Origin: Spirochaetaceae bacterium | GTDB taxonomy: Bacteria > Spirochaetota > Spirochaetia > SZUA-6 > DRHE01 | Assembly (NCBI GenBank): GCA_020353535.1 | Contig: CP070696.1 | Coordinates: 655,969 to 700,839, forward strand | Reading direction: 5' to 3' | Length of the DNA: 44,871 nucleotides | Program-made: the position numbers and the translations under genes | Notes under the pieces: generated by a model | Told to the model about the DNA's origin: nothing | What the model saw: the letters and a program-made list of their open reading frames with translations, nothing else | Database searches by the model: none | Part shown: one piece after another, positions 32,926-40,770 of the stretch | Layout of the letters: each line of letters starts with the position of its first letter | How positions within the stretch are numbered: the first letter of the stretch is position 1

Positions 32926-34593
32926 CTATCGTTTGTAGCGGGAATAGGAATCGAAACCCACCACCGTGAGGATAATAACCCCTTTAATCAAGTACTGGAT
33001 ATACACCTGGATGCCCAGTAAATTAAACATGTTGCTCACTACATTTAGGAGCAGGACGCCGACCAACGTGCCGATCACGCTGCCCTCACCGCCGGACACG
33101 CTGGTTCCGCCGATTACCGTGGAGGCGATGGCATCCAGCTCGTATCCCTGCCCTGCGAGGGGAGTGGCTGAAAACAAGCGGGATGCGTAGATTATACCGG
33201 CCAGGGCTGCCATCAGGCCGCCGATCACGAAGGTCATGATGTGATAGAAGTCTACGGGAACCCCGGACAGGCGGGCTGCTTCCTTGTTGCCTCCGACAGC
33301 GCAGGAGTAGCGACCCAGTTTTGTCCTGCGCAGGATGTACTGCCAGAAAATGACCATGACGATGAAGATGATGATAGGGAAGGGAATAGGTCCATCGAAA
33401 TATCCCGCCAGGCCGCCGTCCTGTTGCCGGTCCGCACTGGCACGATACTGGGTCGGCAGCAAATCCACCTCCAGGCACTCCTGTTGCTGTGCAGCAAAAA
33501 TGCAGGAGCGCTCCAGGCAGTTCCGCAGCTCCCGAATGTTTCCGGGCCACTGGTGGCGCATGAAGATTTCCGCTACCTCGGGGGAGAGGGAGCGCAGCCG
33601 CTTGCCGTATATACGGTTGAACATTTCGAGAAAGTGGTCGGTCAGTGCTTGGATGTCTTCTCTCCGCTCGCGAAGAGGCGGAATATGAATAATGACCACG
33701 GACAATCGAAAGAACAAGTCTTCACGAAAGCGGCCCTCGCGAATCAGCTCGTCTACATCCTGGTTTGTTGCCGAAATAATGCGAACATCCGTGCTGATGG
33801 AACTGCTGCCCCCCAACCGCTGAATCTCCCCATCCTGGAGAACTCTCAATAATTTCGGTTGGATCTTCAAGCTCATGTCACCGATCTCATCGAGGAAGAT
33901 CGAACCCCCGTTGGCGATCTCGAACTTCCCCAACCTGCGCTCCACCGCGTCTGTAAACGATCCGCGTTCGTGACCAAATAACTCACTTTCGAGAAGAGTT
34001 TCCGGCAAGGATGCGCAGTTCACCTTGATAAAAGGTCTGCTGTGCCGCTCACTCTGGTCGTGAAGAGCACAGGCAGCCAACTCCTTGCCTGTACCGCTTT
34101 CTCCGGTTAAGAGAATCGGAGCATCTGTCGGCGCAACCTTGGATATTTCCTTCTTGATTCGCTCCATCTCCGAGCTCCGGCTGACGATCCGGTGATCGAA
34201 GTTGTCCGCATCCCGCCAGTAAGAGTCAGCCACTCGCCCGATCTCTCCCATCAGTTCGGTGGTATTGATCGGCTTCATATAGAAGTTCAGAGCACCGTAT
34301 TTCATAGCAAGCACGGCGCTTTCTACGGATGTATAGCCGCTGATCATGATGATGGGGATACGTTTGTTTGTAATCTTGATCCGCTTCAGCAGGTCGATAC
34401 CCGATATAACCGGCATACGTACGTCCATTATGATCAGGTCGATGTTCTCACCGGATAAGATGACGGGAACTTGCTTTGGGTCAACCGTATACAGCGCGCG
34501 ATAGCCGTTGGAGTTGATAATCTCCGAGAGGGAGATGCACATCTCCTTCTCGTCGTCCACAACCAGGATACTGAATTTCTTCATTGATCCCAT
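32926..34593 (-). CDS. Chimera: sigma-54 response regulator fused to C-terminal half of a ribose-type ABC permease
   Basis: 555 aa in one open frame. Residues 6-125 are a receiver domain (D57 in IIMDVRMP). Residues 138-385 are a sigma-54 AAA+ domain with Walker A GESGTGK (164-170), the sigma-54 contact loop GSFTDA (211-216) and Walker B GGSIFLDEIGDM. Where an NtrC-type regulator should have a Fis-type helix-turn-helix, the frame changes at about residue 388-397 (near 33405-33432) into the last half of an RbsC-type permease: RRTKLGRYSCAVGGNKEAARLSG, then LDAIASTVIGGTSVSGGEG and four or more helices. The permease lacks its N-terminal half. This is best explained by an in-frame deletion that joined two genes. 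It cannot regulate normally. ATG 34584 is another possible start. Confidence 0.85.
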   Translation of the reverse strand: MGSMKKFSILVVDDEKEMCISLSEIINSNGYRALYTVDPKQVPVILSGENIDLIIMDVRMPVISGIDLLKRIKITNKRIPIIMISGYTSVESAVLAMKYGALNFYMKPINTTELMGEIGRVADSYWRDADNFDHRIVSRSSEMERIKKEISKVAPTDAPILLTGESGTGKELAACALHDQSERHSRPFIKVNCASLPETLLESELFGHERGSFTDAVERRLGKFEIANGGSIFLDEIGDMSLKIQPKLLRVLQDGEIQRLGGSSSISTDVRIISATNQDVDELIREGRFREDLFFRLSVVIIHIPPLRERREDIQALTDHFLEMFNRIYGKRLRSLSPEVAEIFMRHQWPGNIRELRNCLERSCIFAAQQQECLEVDLLPTQYRASADRQQDGGLAGYFDGPIPFPIIIFIVMVIFWQYILRRTKLGRYSCAVGGNKEAARLSGVPVDFYHIMTFVIGGLMAALAGIIYASRLFSATPLAGQGYELDAIASTVIGGTSVSGGEGSVIGTLVGVLLLNVVSNMFNLLGIQVYIQYLIKGVIILTVVGFDSYSRYKR

Positions 34594-34644
34594 GAAAGTA
34601 CATATTCAAGTATAGCCAAAGTTCCTTCAGTTGATAAGCTCACC

Positions 34645-34667
34645 CCCTTGCATGTATTCTGCAAGGG
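34645..34667 (+). promoter_or_regulatory. Hairpin over the alr ribosome binding site
   Basis: CCCTTGCA (34645-34652) is exactly complementary to TGCAAGGG (34660-34667), with the 7-nt loop TGTATTC. The right arm contains the AAGGG that serves as the ribosome binding site for the ATG at 34670, only 2-3 nt away. When the hairpin forms, that site is hidden. Confidence 0.65.
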
Positions 34668-34669
34668 CT

Positions 34670-35806
34670 ATGAGCACCTTGGTATGGATCGAGTTGGACC
34701 GCGGGGCTCCGGACCACAACCTCAGGGAGCTGCGCAGGGGACTGAAGAAGGGCACGATCCTCTGCGCGGTGGTCAAGGCCAACGCCTACGGCCACGGCGT
34801 GAAGGAGATGGTCCCGCTGCTGCCCTCGGCAGACTGGTTTGCCGTCAACTCTCTGGAGGAGGGCATCGAGCTGCGGGAGCTCGGCGAGAAACGCCCGGTG
34901 TTGATCCTTGGTCACGTGCCCCTCGCCATGCTGGAAGAAGCGGTGCGGCGAAAGATGGATCTCACCGTGTACAACCGGGAAACCGTCGAAGCCCTGGCCC
35001 GGATGGATGCGCAAGTCATCGACCCGGTGCGCTTGCACTTGAAGGTGGAAACTGGTACGGGAAGGCAGGGAATCCTGCCCGAACAGGTCGAAGGATTTCT
35101 GGAGCGGCTGAAAACCGTACCGGGAGCCAACCTGGTAGGGCTGTCCACCCACTTCGCTAATATCGAGGACACCCTCAATCACGACTATGCCCAATTCCAG
35201 CTCGATCGCTTCCGCCAGGTGCTGGATGTTCTGGACCGCCGCAAACTGCGACCGGAGTTCATCCACACCGCCGCTACCGCTGCGGCGATCCTGTTTGAAA
35301 AAACCCACTTCAACCTTGTTCGAGCCGGTATTGGTATCTATGGGCTCTGGCCCTCCCGGGAGACCTACCTCTCCACCCTGCTCGGACACCGGCCGGTCCC
35401 GGATCTTCGGCCCGTGCTCGCCTGGAAAACCCGCCTGGTTCAAATCAAGGACCTTCCCGAGGGCAGCTACATCGGCTACGGCTGCACCTACCGGGCCACC
35501 CGACCGATCCGGGTGGGAGTGCTTCCCGTCGGCTACGCCGACGGATACGACCGCAAGCTGGGCAATAGCGCCTACGTGCTGATCCGGGGCAAAAGAGCCC
35601 CGGTAATCGGGCGGGTGTGCATGAACCTGACCATGGTGGACATCAGCGACATTCCTCAGGCCGGCCTGGAGGAGGAGGTGGTGCTGCTGGGCCGGAACGG
35701 GGAGGAACGGATCAGTGCTGAAGCTATGGCCGAATGGGCCGGTACGATCAACTACGAGATCGTTACCCGCATCAGCCCCTGCCTGCCGCGTAAGCTGGTT
35801 GGCTGA
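34670..35806 (+). CDS. alr: Alanine racemase
   Basis: 378 aa, the usual length. The PLP lysine is K36 in CAVVKANAYGHG, and the opposing catalytic tyrosine is Y274 in YGCTYRA. The barrel also has VETGTGRQG, STHFAN and VRAGIGIYGLWPS (PLP phosphate site), and the C-terminal domain contains GYADGYDR and GRVCMN. It makes D-alanine for peptidoglycan. ATG 34670 is chosen because the protein then opens with the family's short strand (VWIELD). Earlier in-frame starts (34652, TTG 34631) lie inside or before the hairpin and lack a ribosome binding site. Confidence 0.95.
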   Translation: MSTLVWIELDRGAPDHNLRELRRGLKKGTILCAVVKANAYGHGVKEMVPLLPSADWFAVNSLEEGIELRELGEKRPVLILGHVPLAMLEEAVRRKMDLTVYNRETVEALARMDAQVIDPVRLHLKVETGTGRQGILPEQVEGFLERLKTVPGANLVGLSTHFANIEDTLNHDYAQFQLDRFRQVLDVLDRRKLRPEFIHTAATAAAILFEKTHFNLVRAGIGIYGLWPSRETYLSTLLGHRPVPDLRPVLAWKTRLVQIKDLPEGSYIGYGCTYRATRPIRVGVLPVGYADGYDRKLGNSAYVLIRGKRAPVIGRVCMNLTMVDISDIPQAGLEEEVVLLGRNGEERISAEAMAEWAGTINYEIVTRISPCLPRKLVG

Positions 35807-35823
35807 GGGTAAAGCCGAGGTCA

Positions 35824-35853
35824 TTGAATCCAATTTTCTAAGTGTGCTATATT
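35824..35853 (+). promoter_or_regulatory. Promoter for the secreted TPR protein
   Basis: TTGAAT (35824-35829) and TATATT (35848-35853) with an 18-bp spacer, starting 17 nt after the alr stop. The start point would be near 35860, which leaves a 20-nt leader. Confidence 0.45.
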
Positions 35854-35879
35854 GAGTCATTGCTGAGAGACGCTCCAGA

Positions 35880-36692
35880 ATGGACTTCTCGACGGAGTTA
35901 CTCGTGAGCGTAAACTTTGGCTTTTCACTGCTCGTTTTTCTCGCATCTTTTTTGGGTATCGTTTCTTCTCCGCTCCCAGCCGATGAGGCCGATATCTGTG
36001 GGGCATACGAGCGCTTGAGAGACGGGATGTACAATGACCAACCTCTGGCAGTGGTACAGCTGCTCTACAGCGACGCGCTCCAGCAGGTCGACGCTGCTAG
36101 CCTGCCGTATGGACGGGACAACCTGTGGCACAGTCGCATCGAATATATGATTGCCCGGGCATATCAGAGGTGGGGACATGCGGACATGGCGATCTACCAC
36201 TACGAGTGCGGTATGGTCTTTGCCGAGCAGGCTATTGCTTCAGGTTTAGGAGCAGAGGGCTGTCGCATGAAGAGCGAGCATCTCGGTCAGTTGTGCGTGC
36301 TAAAGAACCTCGGCTTCCTGTTAGCCAATGCTCACAAAGTTCGCGAGCACGCCCGAAGGGCCCTCGACCTCGATCCTGACAACGTTTCCTGTCAAATCAT
36401 TCTGGCGGCGGAGAAGATCTACAGTCCACGGATGTTCGGCGGCGATGCGCTAGAGGGCATCGAGCTTATGCAACAGGCCCTGCGCATGGGTACTTCGGAC
36501 AAGGACGATTTATTCAACATTTACTCTGGAATTGGACTAGCCTACAGCAAATTGCACGACTACGAGGCGGCGAGTATTTGGTTTGGAAAAGCCCTGCAGA
36601 TCTACCCGAACAATTGCTACGCCAAAGAACAGTACAGAAGCAACAACAACCGAAACCAGGCGCCGACTACTCTAGTCCCACGAACACCTTGA
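35880..36692 (+). CDS. Secreted TPR-like protein of unknown function
   Basis: 270 aa. The N terminus is hydrophobic (SVNFGFSLLVFLASFLGIVSSPLP), a signal peptide or anchor, from either ATG 35880 or the in-frame GTG at 35904. The mature part has helix pairs with TPR-like spacing: RIEYMIARAYQRWGHADMAIYHYE, CVLKNLGFLLANAHKVREHARRALDLDPDN and IGLAYSKLHDYEAASIWFGKALQIYPNN. Likely a periplasmic protein-binding scaffold; no partner is visible. The last 26 nt overlap the end of the convergent DHOD-like gene. Confidence 0.8.
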   Translation: MDFSTELLVSVNFGFSLLVFLASFLGIVSSPLPADEADICGAYERLRDGMYNDQPLAVVQLLYSDALQQVDAASLPYGRDNLWHSRIEYMIARAYQRWGHADMAIYHYECGMVFAEQAIASGLGAEGCRMKSEHLGQLCVLKNLGFLLANAHKVREHARRALDLDPDNVSCQIILAAEKIYSPRMFGGDALEGIELMQQALRMGTSDKDDLFNIYSGIGLAYSKLHDYEAASIWFGKALQIYPNNCYAKEQYRSNNNRNQAPTTLVPRTP

Positions 36693-37650
36693 TGTACTGC
36701 AGCCTTTCGTAGTACTCCGGTTTCTCGCTGACCTCCATGGACATTTTGCCACGAAACTCTTCGATCTTCCCGTAACCGTGCTTGTCCATCCAGCCTGACA
36801 CTTCTTCCAGTATGACCTTGATCCGCCCCATTCCCTTCTGATAGAGATTCGAGCAGATCTGCACGACCTGAGCTCCGGCAAGCAACTGCTTAATTGCCGC
36901 CTTTGCATCGTGGATCCCGGTGGAGGCGGCCAATTCGCAACCGACCTGGGTGGACAGGATGGCCACCCAGCGCAGGGGGACGTAGATCTCATCGGGGGAG
37001 CTGAGATGATAACCCGGTGTGAGCACCATCTTCTCGATATCGATGTCCAGCTGGTAGAAACGGTTGAACAGCACGAGGGCCGAAACACCGCTGCGACGCA
37101 GCTCCCGGGTGATCTGGGGCAGAGAGGTAAAGTAGGGACCGATCTTGGCCGCGATCGGAAGATCGACCTTGCGGCGAATCCCCTCGACTATACGCACATA
37201 GGTCCGCTCGATCTCCTCGGCAGTGTGTTCGGGATCGGTGGGGAGGATGGCGATGTTGAGCTCTATAGCATCGGCGCCGGCAGCGGCGATTTCCGCAGCG
37301 TAGCTGTTCCACCACTTCGGAGTAATACAGTTCAGGCTGGCGATTACCGGAATCTTAACGGCTTTCTTGGCATCCCTGATGAGTTTGAGGTACTCGTCCT
37401 GGCCCAGCCGCATGCCCATCTGCCGCACGTAGTCGAAGGCTTCCGGATGAGGGTAGGGCCAGGAGTCGTCCTCGATCTCGGCGGTTTGGGCTTCGATCTG
37501 TTCCTCGAACAGAGATTTCAAGACTACCGCTCCGGCGCCTGAATCCTCGCAGCGCTTGATCTTCTCCACGGTGTTGGTCAGGCTCGAGCTGGAAACGATA
37601 ATCGGATTGCTCAACTGCATGCCCATGTAGGTTACTGATAAGTCGGCCAT
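36667..37650 (-). CDS. Dihydroorotate-dehydrogenase-like flavoprotein lacking the catalytic Cys/Ser
   Basis: 327 aa, family 1 DHOD fold. The FMN-binding lysine is kept (K45 in VVLKS), as is the Asn of ELN (N132 region). Where class 1 enzymes have NISCPN, with the catalytic base, this protein reads ELNIAILPTD (130-139). The substrate loops also differ. Proteins with this change form a separate DHOD-like group of unknown reaction, and they should not be called pyrD. A flavin-dependent oxidation or reduction of a small carbonyl or pyrimidine-like molecule remains possible. It is the last gene of a minus-strand series, 136 bp behind the YbaK-like gene. Confidence 0.82.
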   Translation of the reverse strand: MADLSVTYMGMQLSNPIIVSSSSLTNTVEKIKRCEDSGAGAVVLKSLFEEQIEAQTAEIEDDSWPYPHPEAFDYVRQMGMRLGQDEYLKLIRDAKKAVKIPVIASLNCITPKWWNSYAAEIAAAGADAIELNIAILPTDPEHTAEEIERTYVRIVEGIRRKVDLPIAAKIGPYFTSLPQITRELRRSGVSALVLFNRFYQLDIDIEKMVLTPGYHLSSPDEIYVPLRWVAILSTQVGCELAASTGIHDAKAAIKQLLAGAQVVQICSNLYQKGMGRIKVILEEVSGWMDKHGYGKIEEFRGKMSMEVSEKPEYYERLQYIKVFVGLE

Positions 37651-37770
37651 GGGGTCCTCCTCAACTTTTCATCTGCGAGGCAAATCTTGCCCTTTTTCGG
37701 GTGAATTGTCAAAGCACTGTAGGCGAACTACCCGAGTTGAAACTTGCAGATCGAAAAGGTCTTCCCGGTT

Positions 37771-37811
37771 TAAGAAGGCTCCACCTTCAATCTGCGGTGC
37801 AATCGCAGATT
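37771..37811 (-). terminator. Tandem hairpins at the end of the YbaK-like gene (weak terminator)
   Basis: On the minus strand, AATCTGCG/CGCAGATT (37789-37796 with 37804-37811) overlaps the stop region, followed by GAAGG/CCTTC (37774-37788). Only TTAAA follows, so intrinsic termination would be weak. Confidence 0.3.
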
Positions 37812-38245
37812 CGCCCTCCGGTGATGCGCCGTAGTTCCTCAAAACTCATAGGCACTCCGGAGCTATCGGTGCCCGCGGCCGGATAGATCGTATCGAATTC
37901 TTTCAAGCTTACGTCGAGGAGGATCTCGATCTCCTGGATCCCGAAGGGACACACGCCTCCGGGCTGAAAACCCGTGGCAGCCAGCGTTTCCTCCGCATTG
38001 GCCATACGGGTCTTTGTCCCGATCGTCGCCTTGAGCTTGGCATTTGCTACTTTCCGATCCCCCGGGCAGACGACCATGAAACGGCGACCATCTTTGGCCA
38101 CAAATAGAAGGCTCTTGGCGATATTGCCGACTCCCACCCCCAGTTTTTGGGCTGCCAGGACCGCCGTCGGAGTGCTGCCCGGCTCGAACTCGATGGCCTC
38201 GAGATTGTGACGTTTCAGTATTTCCCGTACTTTTTCAGGAATCAC
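37787..38245 (-). CDS. YbaK/ProX-type aminoacyl-tRNA deacylase
   Basis: 152 aa, one YbaK/EbsC domain. Conserved residues are present: K44 in NIAKSLLFVA, PGDRKV (61-66) and GGVCPFG (96-102). The family hydrolyses mischarged tRNAs, for example Cys- or Ala-tRNA(Pro); the exact specificity cannot be read. The stop codon lies in a small hairpin. It follows the adenosine deaminase gene by 14 nt and is probably in the same transcript. Confidence 0.9.
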   Translation of the reverse strand: MIPEKVREILKRHNLEAIEFEPGSTPTAVLAAQKLGVGVGNIAKSLLFVAKDGRRFMVVCPGDRKVANAKLKATIGTKTRMANAEETLAATGFQPGGVCPFGIQEIEILLDVSLKEFDTIYPAAGTDSSGVPMSFEELRRITGGRICDCTAD

Positions 38246-38259
38246 GGATCCACCCGTTG

Positions 38260-39339
38260 TTACGACAGGGTTGTGATTTCTTCCCGGACGCGGGCGAATC
38301 CCGGTTTAAGGATGTCGAAAATGATGCGGATCCGTTCATCGTAATGGATGAAGGCGGATTTCATAGCGTTGATGGTGATCTTCTCCAGATCTTGAAGGTT
38401 GAGATTGTAGTGGTTCACCGCCAGGAGCAGCTCTTTGCCCAGGGTGGTGTTGCTCATCAAGCGGTTGTCGGTACAGAGAAACACACGGAAGTCGTTGCGG
38501 AAATATATAGGGAAGGGATGCTCGTCCAGCGTCGCTGCCGCCCCGGTATGGATGTTGGAGGACAGGCACATCTCCATTGGAACCCGCTTGTCCCGAATGA
38601 AGTGTGCAAGGGAGCCCATCTTTTCGATGCGAGTGCCCTGGATGGACATATCGTCCAGCAGGCGGGTGGCGTGCCCGATACGATGAGCGCCGCAGTACTG
38701 GATTGCCTGCCAGATCGACTCCATGCCAAATGCCTCTCCGGCGTGAATGGTGATGTTGAAGTTCATGCGGCGGATGAACTCGAAGGCATCGAGATGCTTC
38801 TTCGGCGGATGCCCGTATTCATCTCCAGCCAGATCGAATCCCACCACCCCTTTCCCCCGGAAAGCAACGGCCAGCTCCGCCGTTTCCAGACTGACGGTCT
38901 GATCCCTCATGGCGCAGAGGATCAGACCGTACTGCACTCCGGTCTTCTCCCTGCCGGCCTCCAACCCGCGCAGGACCGACTGCACCACCTTCTCCAGATT
39001 GAGATTGCCCCTAAGATGAAGCACCGGGGCGAACCGGATCTCCACGTAAGCAACGTTGTCTACGGCAAGGTCTTCCAGGGTCTCCCGGGCGATCCGCTCC
39101 AGGGCTTCCTCGGTCTGCGTCACCGCTATGGTCTGAGCAAATCCTTCGAGATACAGGCCCAGATTCTTGCGATCGGCACCCCGATGAAACCACTCGGCCA
39201 GCTTCTTCGGCTCCTTTTCGGGAAGCTCCACCTTGTATTCGTTGGCCAGCTCGACAATGGTCTGCGGCCGTACGCCCCCGTCCAGATGGTCGTGTAGCTC
39301 GACCTTGGGAAGCCGCTTAATCATCTCTTCGGTAACCAT
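38260..39339 (-). CDS. add: Adenosine deaminase
   Basis: 359 aa. Zinc ligands and catalytic residues are seen: H16 and H18 (ELHDHLDGG), H199 and E202 (TIHAGEAFG), the HRIGHATRL helix (H223) and D291 in CTDNRLMS. The TDNR form, instead of the TDDP of E. coli, is common among bacterial enzymes. It converts adenosine or deoxyadenosine to inosine or deoxyinosine. It lies 14 nt before the YbaK-like gene and about 135 bp behind the TraB-like gene; that gap carries a long imperfect hairpin but no gene. Confidence 0.94.
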   Translation of the reverse strand: MVTEEMIKRLPKVELHDHLDGGVRPQTIVELANEYKVELPEKEPKKLAEWFHRGADRKNLGLYLEGFAQTIAVTQTEEALERIARETLEDLAVDNVAYVEIRFAPVLHLRGNLNLEKVVQSVLRGLEAGREKTGVQYGLILCAMRDQTVSLETAELAVAFRGKGVVGFDLAGDEYGHPPKKHLDAFEFIRRMNFNITIHAGEAFGMESIWQAIQYCGAHRIGHATRLLDDMSIQGTRIEKMGSLAHFIRDKRVPMEMCLSSNIHTGAAATLDEHPFPIYFRNDFRVFLCTDNRLMSNTTLGKELLLAVNHYNLNLQDLEKITINAMKSAFIHYDERIRIIFDILKPGFARVREEITTLS

Positions 39340-39413
39340 GGCGTCATTCTACCGGCAGCTGCCAAGAAACACAAGGAGATGAGCCGGAAGCTGCTGGTGA
39401 CTTATCTGCGCTT

Positions 39414-39441
39414 GCGGGTTTTCCCCGGGGAAGGAAACCTG
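39414..39441. repeat. Long imperfect inverted repeat between the TraB-like and add genes
   Basis: The arms GCGGGTTT and AAACCTGC (one G-T pair) surround an inner TCCCC/GGGGA pair with a 3-nt bulge. No T run follows on either strand, so a terminator is unlikely; it may be an attenuator or an mRNA-stabilising hairpin between two minus-strand genes. Confidence 0.45.
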
Positions 39442-39474
39442 CGGGGCGCGGCGAAGTGTGCCGTCCTGGCAGAG

Positions 39475-40683
39475 TCAGCGCAACAGGGAGGTGAGGTAGG
39501 GAATGCCGATAAACGTGCCCAGGGTGCTTCCGATGCTGGAGAACAGGAAGACCAGAAGGATACGGGTGATCCGGTTGCGAAAAAATCCCCGAAAGGTGAG
39601 CAGATCCTCGGGGAGGTTTTCGAAATCTGTGACTCGGGGTTTGCGAACCGTGGCCTCCACGATTCCGGTCAGCAGACCGACACCGATGGTCGGATTCAAT
39701 GAGGTGATGGGAGCGCCGACGAAGGCGGCGGCAATGGTGAGTGGATGCGCTAGGGCAATTAGCGAGCCGATTGCCGACAGCGTACCGTTGACCAGAATCC
39801 ACTTCCACATCATGGAAAGGCTCAAGCTCCAGCCGGACCGGAAAAAACCCGCTGCGATGAGGGCTACGAAGATCGCCGGCACCACGTAGGGAAGAATCCG
39901 GGATATTTTTTTTCGCGGCGGAATCACCTCCAGAGAGGCGGTGTCGTTTTCAAGCGTACCGGCTTCCAGGGCGTTCAGATTCCTGATGATTCCCTCAACG
40001 TGGCCTGCTCCGATCACCGCCACGATCCGCTTTCCCTCTGCGTTGTACAGACGGATAGCCAGGTAGCGGTCCCGTTCGTCGATAAGGACCTCTTTTACAG
40101 AAGGCAGGTAGGAGGCAAGCTCGTCCATCATGTTTTGAAAGGTGCTCTTGGTTTTCAGTCTCTCGATCTCCTCGGCGTCGAGTTTCTCCTGTGAGAAAAT
40201 GGAGCTGAGCATGGCGGCAAGCATCTTGTTTTTACCCCAGAAGCTGGAGCGTGCCCAGGCCCGGCGAAGGGTGACCTGGATATCCCGATCACTGAAACTG
40301 AAGGGGATACCCTGTTCCTGACAGATCTGCACGGCTGTGAGCATCTCCTCTCCGGGGGATACACCGATTTCCAGACCCAATCTACGTTGAAACGAAGACA
40401 GTACCAGATTGGCCAGAAGGAGGAATCCCTTTCGTTCCCTCAGCACCTGTCCGATGTTCAGGTTTTGCCAGCGTTGCTTTTTTATCAGGGAGTTGTAGCG
40501 GGTTTCATCGATTTCTATACAGACACGATCCGGTTCTTCATTCAGTATGACCTCCCGCACCTCCTCTACACTCTCTTTGGATACGTGGGCCGTGCCTACC
40601 AGGATATACCGCCTGTCTCCGACCTGCAGTTGGGTTACGTTCTCGCTGGTTAGTGATTCCTGCTCGTGTTGATCTTCACTCAT
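39475..40683 (-). CDS. TraB/PrgY-family membrane protein
   Basis: 402 aa. The N-terminal soluble domain carries the family motifs GTAHVS, the VCIEID segment, and GAGHV (in AVIGAGHVEG). The C-terminal part has about four hydrophobic segments (for example YVVPAIFVALIAAGFF; LIALAHPLTIAAAFVGAPITSLNPTIGVGLLTGI). TraB/PrgY proteins block peptide pheromone signals in enterococci, and relatives in other bacteria have no known role; a metalloprotease-like function is suspected from the conserved GxxH motifs. The transmembrane end differs from the enterococcal type. It has its own upstream promoter. Confidence 0.85.
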   Translation of the reverse strand: MSEDQHEQESLTSENVTQLQVGDRRYILVGTAHVSKESVEEVREVILNEEPDRVCIEIDETRYNSLIKKQRWQNLNIGQVLRERKGFLLLANLVLSSFQRRLGLEIGVSPGEEMLTAVQICQEQGIPFSFSDRDIQVTLRRAWARSSFWGKNKMLAAMLSSIFSQEKLDAEEIERLKTKSTFQNMMDELASYLPSVKEVLIDERDRYLAIRLYNAEGKRIVAVIGAGHVEGIIRNLNALEAGTLENDTASLEVIPPRKKISRILPYVVPAIFVALIAAGFFRSGWSLSLSMMWKWILVNGTLSAIGSLIALAHPLTIAAAFVGAPITSLNPTIGVGLLTGIVEATVRKPRVTDFENLPEDLLTFRGFFRNRITRILLVFLFSSIGSTLGTFIGIPYLTSLLR

Positions 40684-40720
40684 TGAATTGTCCTGCTCGT
40701 TGTTCTTCTACAGTTTTTTT

Positions 40721-40747
40721 TTGATACTTCGCCTTAGAATGTGTCAA
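40721..40747 (-). promoter_or_regulatory. Possible promoter of the TraB-like gene
   Basis: On the minus strand TTGACA (40747-40742) and TATCAA (40726-40721) lie 15 bp apart between the TPR lipoprotein and the TraB-like gene. The spacing is short, and a run of T on the plus strand lies just downstream. Confidence 0.35.
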
Positions 40748-40770
40748 TTTCCCGACAAAAGTACAAGGTG

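Noticed and set aside
34640..36034. 464-codon minus-strand open frame opposite alr
   Set aside because: It lies antisense to a clear alanine racemase with all active-site motifs; its translation has no family resemblance and is rich in His, Gln and Val as expected from a shadow frame.
38257..39297. 346-codon plus-strand open frame opposite add
   Set aside because: Antisense to an intact adenosine deaminase; no recognisable domain.
39379..39702. Plus-strand frame starting MSRKLLVTYLRL in the gap before the TraB-like gene end
   Set aside because: It has only a weak upstream GGAGA, runs into the antisense of the TraB-like gene and shows no domain.
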